Positions 37,995-46,618 of a DNA stretch of 64,000 nt are shown in pieces. Every line of letters starts with the position of its first letter. Position 1 is the stretch's first letter. A model generated the notes under the pieces. That model saw only the letters and a list, made by a program, of their open reading frames with translations, did not search any database and was not told where the DNA came from. Origin of the DNA: Noviherbaspirillum aerium (GTDB lineage Bacteria; Pseudomonadota; Gammaproteobacteria; Burkholderiales; Burkholderiaceae_D); contig NZ_VFAH01000010.1 of the NCBI RefSeq assembly GCF_008929045.1, positions 1 to 64,000 of the forward strand, in the 5' to 3' direction. The position numbers were made by a program, and so were the translations under genes.

Positions 37995-38465
37995 TTATTC
38001 GCCCATCTGGGACTGAAGGTAGTTCTGCAGTCCGACCTTGTTGATCAGGTCGAGCTGTGTCTCGATCCATTCGATGTGCTCTTCCGTGTCATCGAGAATG
38101 TCGACCAGGATCTCGCGGGAGACGAAATCGCCCGCGGCCTCGCAAGCCTTGATGCCGTCCTTCACTGTTTGCTGGGATGCCTGCTCCAGCTTGAGGTCGC
38201 ATTCCAGCATTTCCGGCGTCGATTCGCCGATCATCAGCTTGTGCAGGGCTTGCAGATTGGGCAGGCCGTCCAGCATCAGGATGCGGTTGATCAGATTGTC
38301 GGCATGCTTCATTTCGCCGATGGATTCTTCGTATTCCTTCTTGCCGATCTTCTCAAAGCCCCAATGCCTGTACATGCGGGCATGCAGGAAATACTGGTTC
38401 ACCGCGGTGAGTTCATTGGTCAGCTGCGCATTGAGCAGTCTGATGATATTGGGGTCGCCTTTCAT
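37995..38465 (-). CDS. bfr: Bacterioferritin
   Basis: A 156-residue ferritin-like four-helix protein that forms 24-mer cages for iron storage and ferroxidation. It starts MKGDPNIIRLLNAQLTNEL. Ferroxidase ligands Glu 18, Glu 51 and His 54 are present (GEMKHADN), and Met 52, the haem ligand in E. coli Bfr, is conserved. The C-terminal GLQNYLQSQMGE is typical. AGAGGA precedes the ATG at 38465; the longer frame to 38573 has no support. bfd lies 354 bases upstream on the same strand. Confidence 0.95.
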   Translation of the reverse strand: MKGDPNIIRLLNAQLTNELTAVNQYFLHARMYRHWGFEKIGKKEYEESIGEMKHADNLINRILMLDGLPNLQALHKLMIGESTPEMLECDLKLEQASQQTVKDGIKACEAAGDFVSREILVDILDDTEEHIEWIETQLDLINKVGLQNYLQSQMGE

Positions 38466-38819
38466 GGGGGTCCTCTGCAAACGTGTCGTGAAGGGACGGA
38501 CCTGTCGCTGCCAGTCATCCCGGGAAGTACACGCATGATAACGCACGATGTCGTTTTTTCCATCTACCACCATGCATTTCGTTAGCAGTAATCATTCGCA
38601 CTTCGAACTGCATTCGAATGTGCGAGGACATGGTGTGCCGGGTGGTAAGGAAATGTCGCGCGAAAGAGTGGATATGAAGGTGGAAGAGCAGAGGTGAGCT
38701 TAATTGACCGGCCTGGCATGAGGGACAGTCAGGGAACGCGAATGGCAATGGCCGCCACCGTACCCGCGGGGGAACACGGCGCCCAGCCATGCAGTTCCTG
38801 CGATGAACGCCAGATTAGC
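38466..38819 (-). other. bfr upstream region with a hairpin
   Basis: A 354-base stretch between bfd and bfr with no supported gene. The clearest structure is 38596-38625: TCGCAC and TTCGAA pair with TTCGAA and GTGCGA around a CTGCA loop with one bulged base. It lies about 130 bases upstream of the bfr start. I see no good Fur box here. Confidence 0.4.
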
Positions 38820-39035
38820 TCAGGCGGCAAAGGCAGGGCGGAACATTACAGGTTGCGCTTCCAGCTCGCGTTCCTCGAGGCATTCGCGCAGTACGGTTTT
38901 GGCGCAGGAGTGGCATTTGCCGCAGCAGGTGCCGACGCCAAGCTGCTCGCGCAACTGCGGCATCGTGTTCACACCCTTGTCGACGGCTTGACGAATCTTT
39001 CGTTCAGAAACATTGTGGCAAACGCAAACAATCAT
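38820..39035 (-). CDS. bfd: Bacterioferritin-associated ferredoxin
   Basis: A 71-residue (2Fe-2S) protein that reduces bacterioferritin to release stored iron. The cluster ligands follow the Bfd pattern: Cys 4 and Cys 6 (MIVCVCHNVS), Cys 38 and Cys 41 (GTCCGKCHSC). Extra cysteines at 37 and 44 flank them. The helix-turn-helix-like Fer2_BFD fold continues AKTVLRECLEE. It sits on the same strand as bfr and hemP in an iron-handling neighbourhood. Confidence 0.93.
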   Translation of the reverse strand: MIVCVCHNVSERKIRQAVDKGVNTMPQLREQLGVGTCCGKCHSCAKTVLRECLEERELEAQPVMFRPAFAA

Positions 39036-39188
39036 TCATGCACCCTGTGGTTGTCTTCCAGTTATCTTCCAGTTGTCTTGCGGACGAGGCGGTGAAGCCC
39101 CGTCTTTACTTGTGTTTCCGCAGCGGGGTCAGGGCATCTGCATGCATGACCGGTGCTGCGTTCTGCTACGTTACTGCGATCCCAGTCG

Positions 39189-39509
39189 TCAATTTGGCCG
39201 GCTGCCTGTCACCAGGCGGAAAAAACGGTTCTGGCGCTGCGTCGATGCCATGGTGCGCTCGACAACAAGTGCCCACTGCTCCGACAGCTGCTGGCAGGTT
39301 GCCCGGAGTACCGGGGCCAGCTCGGGCACGTCGGCCAGTGCCTTCAAATGCCTTTCAATGACCGATGCCAGCTTGGTGCAAGCCCTGGACTCCTGGCTGT
39401 TGGCTGTGTAGTGCGACATCAGGTGCAGCACCGCGGATACCAGCAGTTCGGGTTGGGCCGGCGCATTGGCCGGTTCAAACAGCGCGGGATCGATTGTTTC
39501 GGTTGCCAT
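39189..39509 (-). CDS. Unknown 106-residue protein downstream of hemP
   Basis: I do not recognise the family. The sequence is soluble and mostly helical in character: an N-terminal Pro/Ala stretch (MATETIDPALFEPANAPAQP), then helices LLVSAVLHLMSHYTANSQ, LASVIERHLKALADVPEL and ATCQQLSEQWALVVERTMAS. There is no signal peptide, membrane segment or metal motif, though two cysteines occur (RACTK, RATCQQ). A good AAGGAAAGGA lies before the ATG. It follows hemP by 97 bases on the same strand, so it is probably expressed in the same iron-regulated unit. Confidence 0.65.
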   Translation of the reverse strand: MATETIDPALFEPANAPAQPELLVSAVLHLMSHYTANSQESRACTKLASVIERHLKALADVPELAPVLRATCQQLSEQWALVVERTMASTQRQNRFFRLVTGSRPN

Positions 39510-39606
39510 CAGACATTCCTTTCCTTCGTTGTTTGCTGGCTACCGTACATTCTGCGACCGGCTGGCTGGCTGAATTCATGCGTAGCGTTGCGCCTTGGGC
39601 TATCCC

Positions 39607-39798
39607 TTATGCAGTCAGGATGAGTTTGTTCAGCTGCGTCAACCTCAAACGGTAGATCCTGCCGTGATGGTCAATCTCTACTTCGCGCTGCTGCTGCAAC
39701 AGGTCTTCACTCTTGATCCTTGTTACCCGCGTACCCGCGTCAGGATCGGTCCCGGACGCCACGACAACGACTTCCTTCTGTTGCGTGCTTTGGTTCAT
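39607..39798 (-). CDS. hemP: Hemin uptake protein HemP
   Basis: A 63-residue protein. The C-terminal half (VTRIKSEDLLQQQREVEIDH then GRIYRLRLTQLNKLILTA) matches the HemP family pattern of a short beta-rich domain ending YRLRxTxxNKLILT. HemP proteins in Burkholderia act as activators needed for expression of hemin-receptor genes. The ATG at 39798 has AAGGA; the longer frame to 39918 lacks support. A Fur-box candidate lies 17 bases upstream, supporting iron control. No haem receptor gene is in the window. Confidence 0.87.
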   Translation of the reverse strand: MNQSTQQKEVVVVASGTDPDAGTRVTRIKSEDLLQQQREVEIDHHGRIYRLRLTQLNKLILTA

Positions 39799-39814
39799 GA
39801 CCTTGTCCTTAAGT

Positions 39815-39835
39815 AAATGCGAACTATTCTTATTT
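39815..39835. promoter_or_regulatory. Fur box candidate upstream of hemP
   Basis: A 21-base AT-rich inverted repeat: AAATGCGAA and TTCTTATTT arms around a 3-base centre. Arms agree at 7 of 9 paired positions and resemble the 7-1-7 Fur consensus (ATGAGAAT-type arms). It lies 17 bases before the hemP start, right for repression by Fe-Fur. Confidence 0.6.
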
Positions 39836-40196
39836 CGATTATTGGCCAATTTAATCGGGATTGCAAGGGTTTTTCTATGAAGCCGCAACGCCAGTATGGG
39901 AAAGCGCAAAAAACGCAACAGCCGTATTGAGCGATGGAAATGAAACGTTGGAATTCAAGCGCCTTCACTGCTTCCTGGTAATGCCAAAGCACGCTGGGAG
40001 CGCCAAGAGTTGTCGTCGGGTCAAGACTCGGTGCAGCCGGCAGGACTGTTCAGCCAAGACAATCGAGACTGGAATACGGGGAGAGTGGAAGCGGGGAAAT
40101 CGGAAGAGAAGAAACGGCCGAGGGCACCGCCGATGTCATCCGTCCGGGAAAGGGAGGAGGCCATGGAGCCCGAAGCTCCATGGCGGGGTCCGAGAA
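39836..40196. other. Gene-free stretch between hemP and mnmA
   Basis: About 360 bases. A perfect 9-bp stem CCATGGAGC/GCTCCATGG lies at 40161-40183, just after the mnmA stop on the minus strand, probably marking the mnmA transcript end, although no T-run follows. The rest is purine-rich on the plus strand and shows no supported frame. Confidence 0.4.
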
Positions 40197-41300
40197 TCAG
40201 GTGATTGCGGAATTGATAATGCCACCGCCAAGGCAGACTTCGCCGTCATACAGTACGGCGGACTGGCCGGGAGTAACCGCCCATTGCGCAGACTCGAAGC
40301 GCAGGGAGAACCGCTCTGCATCCGTCACCGCGATCGAGCACGGCACATCCGTCTGGCGGTAGCGGGTCTTGGCGGCAATCTGCTCGATGCCGGGCGGTTC
40401 GCCGGCGATCCAGCTGGCCTGGGCCGACTCCAGTGCGGCCGACAGCAGCCAGGGATGGTCATGTCCCTGGACGACATAAAGCACGTTGTTGGCGACATCC
40501 TTCTTCGCGACATACCAGGCATCGCTGCTGCCCTCGGCATTCTGGTAGGACTTGATGCCGCCCAGTCCGATGCCCTTGCGCTGGCCGAGCGTGTAAAAGC
40601 TGAGGCCGACATGCTCGCCGACCACGGCGCCGTCGGGCGTCATCATCGGTCCGGGCTTGTAAGACAGGTAACGGTTCAGGAATTCCCGGAACGGACGTTC
40701 GCCAATGAAGCAGATGCCGGTGGAATCCTTTTTCTTCGCATTCGGCAAGCCGATTTTCTCGGCGATGCCCCGTACTTCCGTCTTGGGGATCTCGCCTAGC
40801 GGAAACAGGGTTTTCGAGAGCTGCGCCTGGTTCAGCCTGTGCAGGAAATAGCTCTGGTCCTTGGTGGCGTCGAGGGCCTTCAGTAACTCGAAACGGCCGT
40901 TCGCCGCTTGCCGCACGCGCGCATAGTGACCGGTCGCGATGAGGTCCGCTCCCAGCTTCATCGCATGATCGAGGAAAGCCTTGAACTTGATCTCGGCATT
41001 GCACAGCACGTCCGGATTCGGCGTGCGTCCCGCCTGGTACTCGCGCAGGAATTCGGCAAAAACCCGGTCCTTGTATTCGGCGGCGAAGTTGACCGCCTCG
41101 ATGTCCACGCCCACCACGTCGGCCACGCTGGCCGCGTCGATCCAGTCCTGCCGGGTCGAGCAGTACTCGGAATCGTCATCGTCTTCCCAGTTCTTCATGA
41201 ACAGGCCGATGACTTCATATCCCTGTTCCTTCAGCAGCCAGGCCGATACCGACGAATCGACGCCGCCCGACATGCCGATCACAACACGCTTCCTAGCCAC
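40197..41300 (-). CDS. mnmA: tRNA 2-thiouridylase MnmA
   Basis: MnmA thiolates U34 of tRNA Glu, Gln and Lys using persulfide sulfur. The 367-residue protein has the PP-loop [15 protein letters not shown] and the two catalytic cysteines in [10 protein letters not shown] and [11 protein letters not shown]. The start is a GTG at 41300 that overlaps the end of the Nudix gene by 8 bases, so the pair is co-translated. The nudJ-mnmA pair is also found in E. coli. Confidence 0.95.
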   Translation of the reverse strand: MARKRVVIGMSGGVDSSVSAWLLKEQGYEVIGLFMKNWEDDDDSEYCSTRQDWIDAASVADVVGVDIEAVNFAAEYKDRVFAEFLREYQAGRTPNPDVLCNAEIKFKAFLDHAMKLGADLIATGHYARVRQAANGRFELLKALDATKDQSYFLHRLNQAQLSKTLFPLGEIPKTEVRGIAEKIGLPNAKKKDSTGICFIGERPFREFLNRYLSYKPGPMMTPDGAVVGEHVGLSFYTLGQRKGIGLGGIKSYQNAEGSSDAWYVAKKDVANNVLYVVQGHDHPWLLSAALESAQASWIAGEPPGIEQIAAKTRYRQTDVPCSIAVTDAERFSLRFESAQWAVTPGQSAVLYDGEVCLGGGIINSAIT

Positions 41301-41778
41301 TGAATGCTCCGATCACGCTGGGGTGGGTATAGATGAGGGATAGCGGCGCCCGTTGTCCGGCGAGATAGTCGTCGACGCAGCGCATGACGAGCGGACTGCG
41401 ATGCTTGCTTTCGCAGGCCAGCATTTCCTCGCGCGTCATCCACACCGCGCGCAGGATGCCAAGGTCGAGCGGACGGTCGTGCCGCGCGCCGACTTCGCCG
41501 CAGAAGGCAAAGCGGAGATAGGTGACTTCCTTGTTGGTGCGGGCCGATAGGTAACGCGACATGTACATGCCGACCATCGCGGTGGCCGAGAACTCGTGCG
41601 CGGTTTCTTCCATGGTTTCACGCGCCACCGCCTCGATCAGCGATTCATTCGGATCAAGATGGCCGGCCGGCTGGTTGAAACGGATGCCATCGCTGGTTTC
41701 TTCTTCGACTAGCAGGAACTGGCCATCACGCTCGATGACTGCGGCGACGGTAACGGAGGGTTTCCAGACTTCAGACAT
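41293..41778 (-). CDS. nudJ: Nudix hydrolase, NudJ type
   Basis: A 161-residue pyrophosphatase. The Nudix box reads [20 protein letters not shown], with the G-x5-E-x7-RE-x2-EE spacing intact. It starts [20 protein letters not shown]. coli NudJ hydrolyses thiamin pyrophosphate precursors and nucleoside diphosphates and also lies next to mnmA, which supports the assignment. AAGGA precedes the ATG at 41778. Confidence 0.88.
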   Translation of the reverse strand: MSEVWKPSVTVAAVIERDGQFLLVEEETSDGIRFNQPAGHLDPNESLIEAVARETMEETAHEFSATAMVGMYMSRYLSARTNKEVTYLRFAFCGEVGARHDRPLDLGILRAVWMTREEMLACESKHRSPLVMRCVDDYLAGQRAPLSLIYTHPSVIGAFSG

Positions 41779-42205
41779 GGTATTCCTTGAGAAGGGCGAC
41801 ATTTTACCTCGCATGCCGCGCCGCTGCCTCGCCCTGCGGCAAGCGTCCGGCGCGCAAGTTGTTGATTGGCGGAATGATCGCTTTCCGGGCCAAACATGAT
41901 CTTGATTTTCCACAACTGTTTTTGGAAGTATAAAAATGGCATGAAAAGCTGCTACATTCCTCTATTGATCGGGGTTCCACTCAGGCTGGAATTTAGCCAT
42001 GTATGTCATTGAATCTCGGGAATTTGGCATTTTTTTGAAGAAAAATATAAAAAAGAACGGTTGTGCTAATTTTTGGATTGCGTGTAAGATCGGTGCAAGT
42101 CTTGATGAACTGGAATGATTTTGCTGCTACATGTCAGATGCACCCCGTTGCAATGGCGCGGCAAGCTTGTTTCGGACTGCGAATTTCATAAAGAAGGGGA
42201 AGCGT
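41779..42205. other. AT-rich gap between nudJ and pntA
   Basis: The core from about 41900 to 42120 is strikingly AT-rich for this genome, with T- and A-runs (for example around 42030-42050). It is the shared promoter area of two divergent units. No frame with a ribosome-binding site was found apart from an in-frame upstream ATG for pntA at 42131. A 10-base direct repeat GCTGCTACAT occurs at 41948 and 42123. Confidence 0.4.
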
Positions 42206-43789
42206 ATGTCTTTAGTCATTGGCGTACCTCGGGAAGTATTTCCGGGCGAAAAGCGGGTTGCCACCGTACCCGATGTCGTTGAAAAACTGATCAAGCTCGG
42301 TTTTTCAGTGACGGTCGAGTCCGGTGCGGGCGATGCCGCAAACTTCAGCGACGATGCGTACCGGGCAGCCGGTGCGCAGATCGTGGAGGGGGCGGCCAAT
42401 CTGTGGTCTTCATCCGATATCGTATTCAAGGTCCGCGGCCCGTCGCCGGAGGAAGTCGGCCTGATCCGCGAGGGCAGCACGCTGGTCAGCTTCATCTGGC
42501 CGGCGCAGAATCCGGAGCTGATGCAGCAGCTGGCGGCAAGGCGGGTAACCGTGCTGGCGATGGACAGCGTGCCTCGCATGTCGCGCGCCCAGAAGATGGA
42601 TGCGCTGAGCTCCATGGCCAATATCGCCGGTTACCGCGCCGTCATCGAGGCGGCCCATCATTTCGGCCGTTTCTTCACCGGCCAGATCACCGCCGCCGGC
42701 AAGGTGCCGCCGGCCAAGGTGTTCGTGATCGGCGCGGGTGTCGCCGGTTTGGCGGCCATCGGCGCCGCTTCCGGTCTGGGCGCCATCGTGCGGGCCAACG
42801 ACACCCGTCCGGAAGTGGCCGACCAGGTCAAGTCGATGGGCGGCGAGTTCGTCGCCGTCGACTATACCGAGGAAGGCTCCGGCGTCGGAGGTTATGCCAA
42901 GGTCATGAGTGAAGGCTTCCAGAAAGCCCAGCGCGACACCTTTGCCAAGCAGGCCAAAGATGTCGACATCATCATCACCACCGCGCTGATTCCCGGCAAG
43001 CCGGCGCCCAAGCTGATCACGGCGGAAATGGTCCAGTCCATGCGGCCGGGCAGCGTGATTGTCGACCTCGCCTCCGAGCAGGGCGGCAACTGCGAGCTGA
43101 CCGAGCCCGGCCAGGTCGTGGTCAGGCACGGCGTCACCATCATCGGCTATGCCGACCTGCCCAGCCGCCTGTCGAAGCAGTCCAGCACGCTGTACGCGAC
43201 CAATCTGCTGCGCCTGACCGAGGAGCTGTGCAAGAACAAGGATGGCACCATCAACGTCAACATGGACGATGAAGTCATCCGCGGCACTACCGTCATCAAG
43301 GAAGGCAACATCACCTGGCCGCCGCCGCCGCCCAAGCTGTCGGCGGCGCCTGCCGCCGCCGCCAAGCCCGCCGCCGCACCGCCGGCCAAGGCGCACGGGC
43401 ATGGCGCGCCGAGCGCACCGGCTTCGGGTTCGCGCATCGCGGTCATGTTCGGTGTCGCGGCCGTCCTGTTCTGGCTGATCGGCGCGTATGCGCCCGCGGC
43501 CTTTCTCGGCCATTTCACCGTTTTCGTGCTGGCCTGCTTCATCGGCTACATGGTGGTCTGGAACGTTACGCCCGCATTGCATACGCCATTGATGAGCGTC
43601 ACCAACGCGATTTCCAGCATCATCGCCATCGGCGCCCTGGTGCAGATCGCGCCGCCGCTGGCGACCGGCGTCGAGCGGCCGACCGACTGGATCCGCTGGC
43701 TCGCCGTGATCGGCATCGTGCTGACCACCATCAACATGTTCGGCGGCTTCGCCGTTACCCGCCGCATGCTGGCGATGTTCCGTAAATAA
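42206..43789 (+). CDS. pntA: NAD(P) transhydrogenase subunit alpha, full length
   Basis: PntA with PntB forms the proton-pumping transhydrogenase that moves hydride from NADH to NADP. The 527-residue alpha subunit has the NAD-binding domain (MSLVIGVPREVFPGEKRVA at the start, VIGAGVAGLAAIGAASGLGA, RPEVADQVKSMGGEFV), an Ala/Pro/His-rich linker around residues 375-410, and four C-terminal membrane helices. It is thus the fused E. coli-like form, not the split PntAA/PntAB form. AAGGGGA at 42194-42200 decides the ATG at 42206 over that at 42131. Confidence 0.95.
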   Translation: MSLVIGVPREVFPGEKRVATVPDVVEKLIKLGFSVTVESGAGDAANFSDDAYRAAGAQIVEGAANLWSSSDIVFKVRGPSPEEVGLIREGSTLVSFIWPAQNPELMQQLAARRVTVLAMDSVPRMSRAQKMDALSSMANIAGYRAVIEAAHHFGRFFTGQITAAGKVPPAKVFVIGAGVAGLAAIGAASGLGAIVRANDTRPEVADQVKSMGGEFVAVDYTEEGSGVGGYAKVMSEGFQKAQRDTFAKQAKDVDIIITTALIPGKPAPKLITAEMVQSMRPGSVIVDLASEQGGNCELTEPGQVVVRHGVTIIGYADLPSRLSKQSSTLYATNLLRLTEELCKNKDGTINVNMDDEVIRGTTVIKEGNITWPPPPPKLSAAPAAAAKPAAAPPAKAHGHGAPSAPASGSRIAVMFGVAAVLFWLIGAYAPAAFLGHFTVFVLACFIGYMVVWNVTPALHTPLMSVTNAISSIIAIGALVQIAPPLATGVERPTDWIRWLAVIGIVLTTINMFGGFAVTRRMLAMFRK

Positions 43790-43801
43790 GGGGAGCGGAC
43801 A

Positions 43802-45226
43802 ATGTCTGAAAGTCTCACAACGGTCGCTTACCTCGGTGCGGCCATCCTGTTCATCCTCAGCCTGGGCGGCCTGTCCAATCCGGAAACCTCCCGGCGCGGC
43901 AACCTGTACGGCATCATCGGCATGGCGCTGGCGGTGGTGGCCACGGTGATCGGGCCGCATGTCACCCCTGCAGGCATTCCATGGATCGTCGGCGCGATGG
44001 TGGTCGGTGCGGCGATCGGCCTGTATGCGGCGCGCACCGTGCAGATGACGCAGATGCCGGAACTGGTCGCGCTGATGCACAGCCTGGTCGGCCTGGCGGC
44101 GACGCTGGTCGGTTATGCCAGCTTCATCGATCCGGCGGCATCGGCCAACTTCAGCGGCGCCGAAAAGCTGATCCATGAAGTGGAGATCTATATCGGCGTG
44201 CTGATCGGTGCCGTAACCTTCTCCGGTTCCATCATCGCCTTCGGCAAGCTGTCGGCACGCATCGGCGGCAAGCCGCTGCTGCTGCCCGGCCGCCATCTGC
44301 TGAACCTGATCGGCCTGCTGATCGTGATCTGGTTCGGCGTGCAGTTCGTGCGCGCCGGCTCGATCCAGGAAGGCATGATGCCGCTCATCATCATGACGGT
44401 GATCGCGCTGCTGTTCGGCATTCACATGGTGATGGCCATCGGCGGCGCCGACATGCCGGTGGTGGTATCAATGCTCAACAGCTATTCCGGCTGGGCGGCG
44501 GCGGCAACCGGCTTCATGCTGTCGAACGACCTCTTGATCGTCACCGGTGCGCTGGTCGGATCGAGCGGCGCCATCCTGTCCTACATCATGTGCCGCGCGA
44601 TGAACCGCAACTTCATCAGCGTCATTGCCGGCGGCTTCGGCAGCGACACCGGCAAGGCCAAGCCGGCGGGCGGCGCGGCAGCGCAGCCCGAGGGCGAGGC
44701 GGTGCCGGTTACCGCGGCGGAAACCGCGGAGATGCTGCGCGATGCGAAGAACGTGATCATCGTGCCCGGCTACGGCATGGCGGTCGCCCAGGCCCAGCAC
44801 ACCGTGTATGAAATCACCCGGCTGCTGCGGGAGAAGGGCGTCAACGTGCGCTTCGGCATTCACCCGGTGGCCGGCCGGATGCCGGGCCACATGAACGTGC
44901 TTCTGGCCGAAGCCAAGGTGCCTTACGACATCGTGATGGAGATGGACGAGCTCAATGAAGACTTCGGCGATACCGACGTGGCCATGGTCATCGGCGCCAA
45001 CGACATCGTCAACCCGGCGGCGCAGGACGACCCGAACAGCCCGATCGCCGGCATGCCGGTGCTTGAAGTCTGGAAGGCGAAGACATCCATCGTCATGAAG
45101 CGCAGCATGGCTTCCGGTTATGCGGGCGTGGACAATCCGCTGTTCTACAAGGACAACAACCGGATGCTGTTCGGCGATGCGAAGAAGATGCTGGATGAAG
45201 TGCTGGGCGCGCTGAAGGCGGCCTGA
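43802..45226 (+). CDS. pntB: NAD(P) transhydrogenase subunit beta
   Basis: A 474-residue protein with nine or so N-terminal membrane helices forming the proton channel ([39 protein letters not shown]) and a C-terminal NADP-binding domain ([58 protein letters not shown]). It follows pntA by 12 bases, with GGGGAGCGG before the ATG. A terminator follows. Confidence 0.96.
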   Translation: MSESLTTVAYLGAAILFILSLGGLSNPETSRRGNLYGIIGMALAVVATVIGPHVTPAGIPWIVGAMVVGAAIGLYAARTVQMTQMPELVALMHSLVGLAATLVGYASFIDPAASANFSGAEKLIHEVEIYIGVLIGAVTFSGSIIAFGKLSARIGGKPLLLPGRHLLNLIGLLIVIWFGVQFVRAGSIQEGMMPLIIMTVIALLFGIHMVMAIGGADMPVVVSMLNSYSGWAAAATGFMLSNDLLIVTGALVGSSGAILSYIMCRAMNRNFISVIAGGFGSDTGKAKPAGGAAAQPEGEAVPVTAAETAEMLRDAKNVIIVPGYGMAVAQAQHTVYEITRLLREKGVNVRFGIHPVAGRMPGHMNVLLAEAKVPYDIVMEMDELNEDFGDTDVAMVIGANDIVNPAAQDDPNSPIAGMPVLEVWKAKTSIVMKRSMASGYAGVDNPLFYKDNNRMLFGDAKKMLDEVLGALKAA

Positions 45227-45263
45227 CCGCCATTGCCGCCGGCGTCGTATCGGCCTTGCCTGT

Positions 45264-45298
45264 CAAAACCCCCGGCTGTTCCGGGGGTTTTGTTTTTT
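45264..45298 (+). terminator. Rho-independent terminator after pntB
   Basis: CAAAACCCCCGG pairs with CCGGGGGTTTTG around a short CTGTT-type loop, followed by TTTTTT. Located 38 bases after the pntB stop. Confidence 0.93.
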
Positions 45299-45356
45299 GC
45301 GGCCGCTATTCGGTATCCGGTATTTGGTATCCGGCTTCGGGAATGAGATATGTTGC

Positions 45357-45440
45357 TGGAGCGGATTGCGGATGCGTGTCAGGTCGCCTCGGCCCGCCTC
45401 CCAGGACAAACCGATTTTTCCTTGCGCCTGCCCGCTTCAG
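45357..45440. repeat. Short member of an intergenic repeat family, at the ubiH 3' end
   Basis: GAGCGGATTGC (45359-45369), GGTCGCCTCGGC (45382-45393) and CAAACCGATTTTTCC (45407-45421) occur in the same order and strand as nearly identical blocks of the 162-base element at 55731-55892, but the middle is much shorter. It ends at the ubiH stop. Just before it, GGTATCCGG is repeated at 45312 and 45325. Confidence 0.55.
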
Positions 45441-46579
45441 GAACGGCGGCCAAACATCATCTGTTCGGCCAGCAGCTTCTTCGCCGGATCGACCAGATCC
45501 AGGGCGCCCAGCGACAGGCCGAGCATGCCTTGCGAGAACGAGCCGCCGCCGGTGTTGGCGAACAGGCGGGCCATCGCATCGGTAAGGCGGATGGTGAGGC
45601 TGCGGTCGGCATGCCGTTCGGCGGCAAACCGCTGCAGCGCCGATGAGGAAAGGTCGCCTGCCAGCAGCCGTGCGAGTATCACGGCGTCGCGCATGCCGAG
45701 ATTGAGCCCCTGGCCCGCCACCGGATGCAGGGTCTGCGCCGCATTGCCGATGGCGACCGTGCGCGCGGTGACGGCCGGCTGGGCATTGAGGCCGAGCGGA
45801 TAGACGGCGCGCGGCGATATCTTGCTGAAAGTGCCGACGCGGGTGCCGAAGGCATCGCCCAGTTCGGCAAGGAAGGCGGGGTCCGGCAGTGCCTGCAGGC
45901 GCGCGGCCGTCTCGGGACGCACGCACCATACCATTGCGTAGCCGTCTTCCTGCGGCAGCAGGGCCAGCGGGCCTTCATCGGTGAAACGCTCGAAGGCCCG
46001 ATGCGAGACCGGTGCGGTCGATGTCACGTGGGCGATGATGGCGGTTTGCTCATAATCGCGCCGGGTGCTCTTCGCAGCCTGTTCCGAAAACACGCCTCCC
46101 TCGGCCTGCGCCATGATGCCGGCGCTAATCGAACGGCCGTCGGCGAACAGCAGTTCGACCTGGTCGGCGCGTTCCGTCGAGGATGACACATGCATCGGCC
46201 GCAGCACGGCGATGCCCGACTTGCCCGCTTCGGCGGCGAGCGCGGATACGAGCGCGCCGTAGCGGGCGACATAGCCGAGCGCCGGCAGGCCGTAGGTATC
46301 GCGGTCGATCAGCGTGCGGCCGAAATGGCCGCGCCGCGAGACATGGATCTGGTGGATGGGGTCGGCGGCGACAGGCCAGCAATCGATGCTTTCAAGGATT
46401 TGCCGGCTGCCGTAGGAGAGGGCGATCGAGCGCGGATCGGCTGCGGCCTGTTCGGCAGTCTTCGCATCGATCAATGCGATGCGCGAGGCGGGCAGGCCGC
46501 GCCTGGCCAGCAGCAGGGCCTGCGTCAGCCCGACCGGGCCGGCGCCGCAGATGGCGATGTCATAGTCGCTTGCCGTCAT
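45437..46579 (-). CDS. ubiH: FAD-dependent ubiquinone-synthesis hydroxylase, UbiH/UbiF family
   Basis: A 380-residue flavin monooxygenase that hydroxylates the ubiquinone ring. FAD motifs are present: N-terminal DIAICGAGPVGLTQALLLAR, the middle DPRSIALSYGSRQIL, and GNAAQTLHPVAGQGLNLGMR near the C-terminus, the UbiH family signature. pepP lies 39 bases upstream on the same strand, the pepP-ubiH linkage known from E. coli, which favours UbiH over its paralogs. Which ring carbon it modifies cannot be told from sequence alone. Confidence 0.88.
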   Translation of the reverse strand: MTASDYDIAICGAGPVGLTQALLLARRGLPASRIALIDAKTAEQAAADPRSIALSYGSRQILESIDCWPVAADPIHQIHVSRRGHFGRTLIDRDTYGLPALGYVARYGALVSALAAEAGKSGIAVLRPMHVSSSTERADQVELLFADGRSISAGIMAQAEGGVFSEQAAKSTRRDYEQTAIIAHVTSTAPVSHRAFERFTDEGPLALLPQEDGYAMVWCVRPETAARLQALPDPAFLAELGDAFGTRVGTFSKISPRAVYPLGLNAQPAVTARTVAIGNAAQTLHPVAGQGLNLGMRDAVILARLLAGDLSSSALQRFAAERHADRSLTIRLTDAMARLFANTGGGSFSQGMLGLSLGALDLVDPAKKLLAEQMMFGRRS

Positions 46580-46618
46580 CGATTGTTCCGGTCGTTCCAG
46601 TTGTTCTGCGCCGCAGCC

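Noticed and set aside
39054-39075. Tandem TCTTCCAGTTA/G repeat before bfd
   Set aside because: Only two 11-base copies without symmetry; too little to call an operator.
38694-39411. Plus-strand frames opposite bfd and the 106-residue gene
   Set aside because: Bfd cysteine pattern and ribosome-binding sites support the minus strand.
41948-42132. GCTGCTACAT direct repeats as insertion target duplication
   Set aside because: The stretch between has no inverted ends or transposase remains, and a 10-base match in 200 bases is weak evidence.
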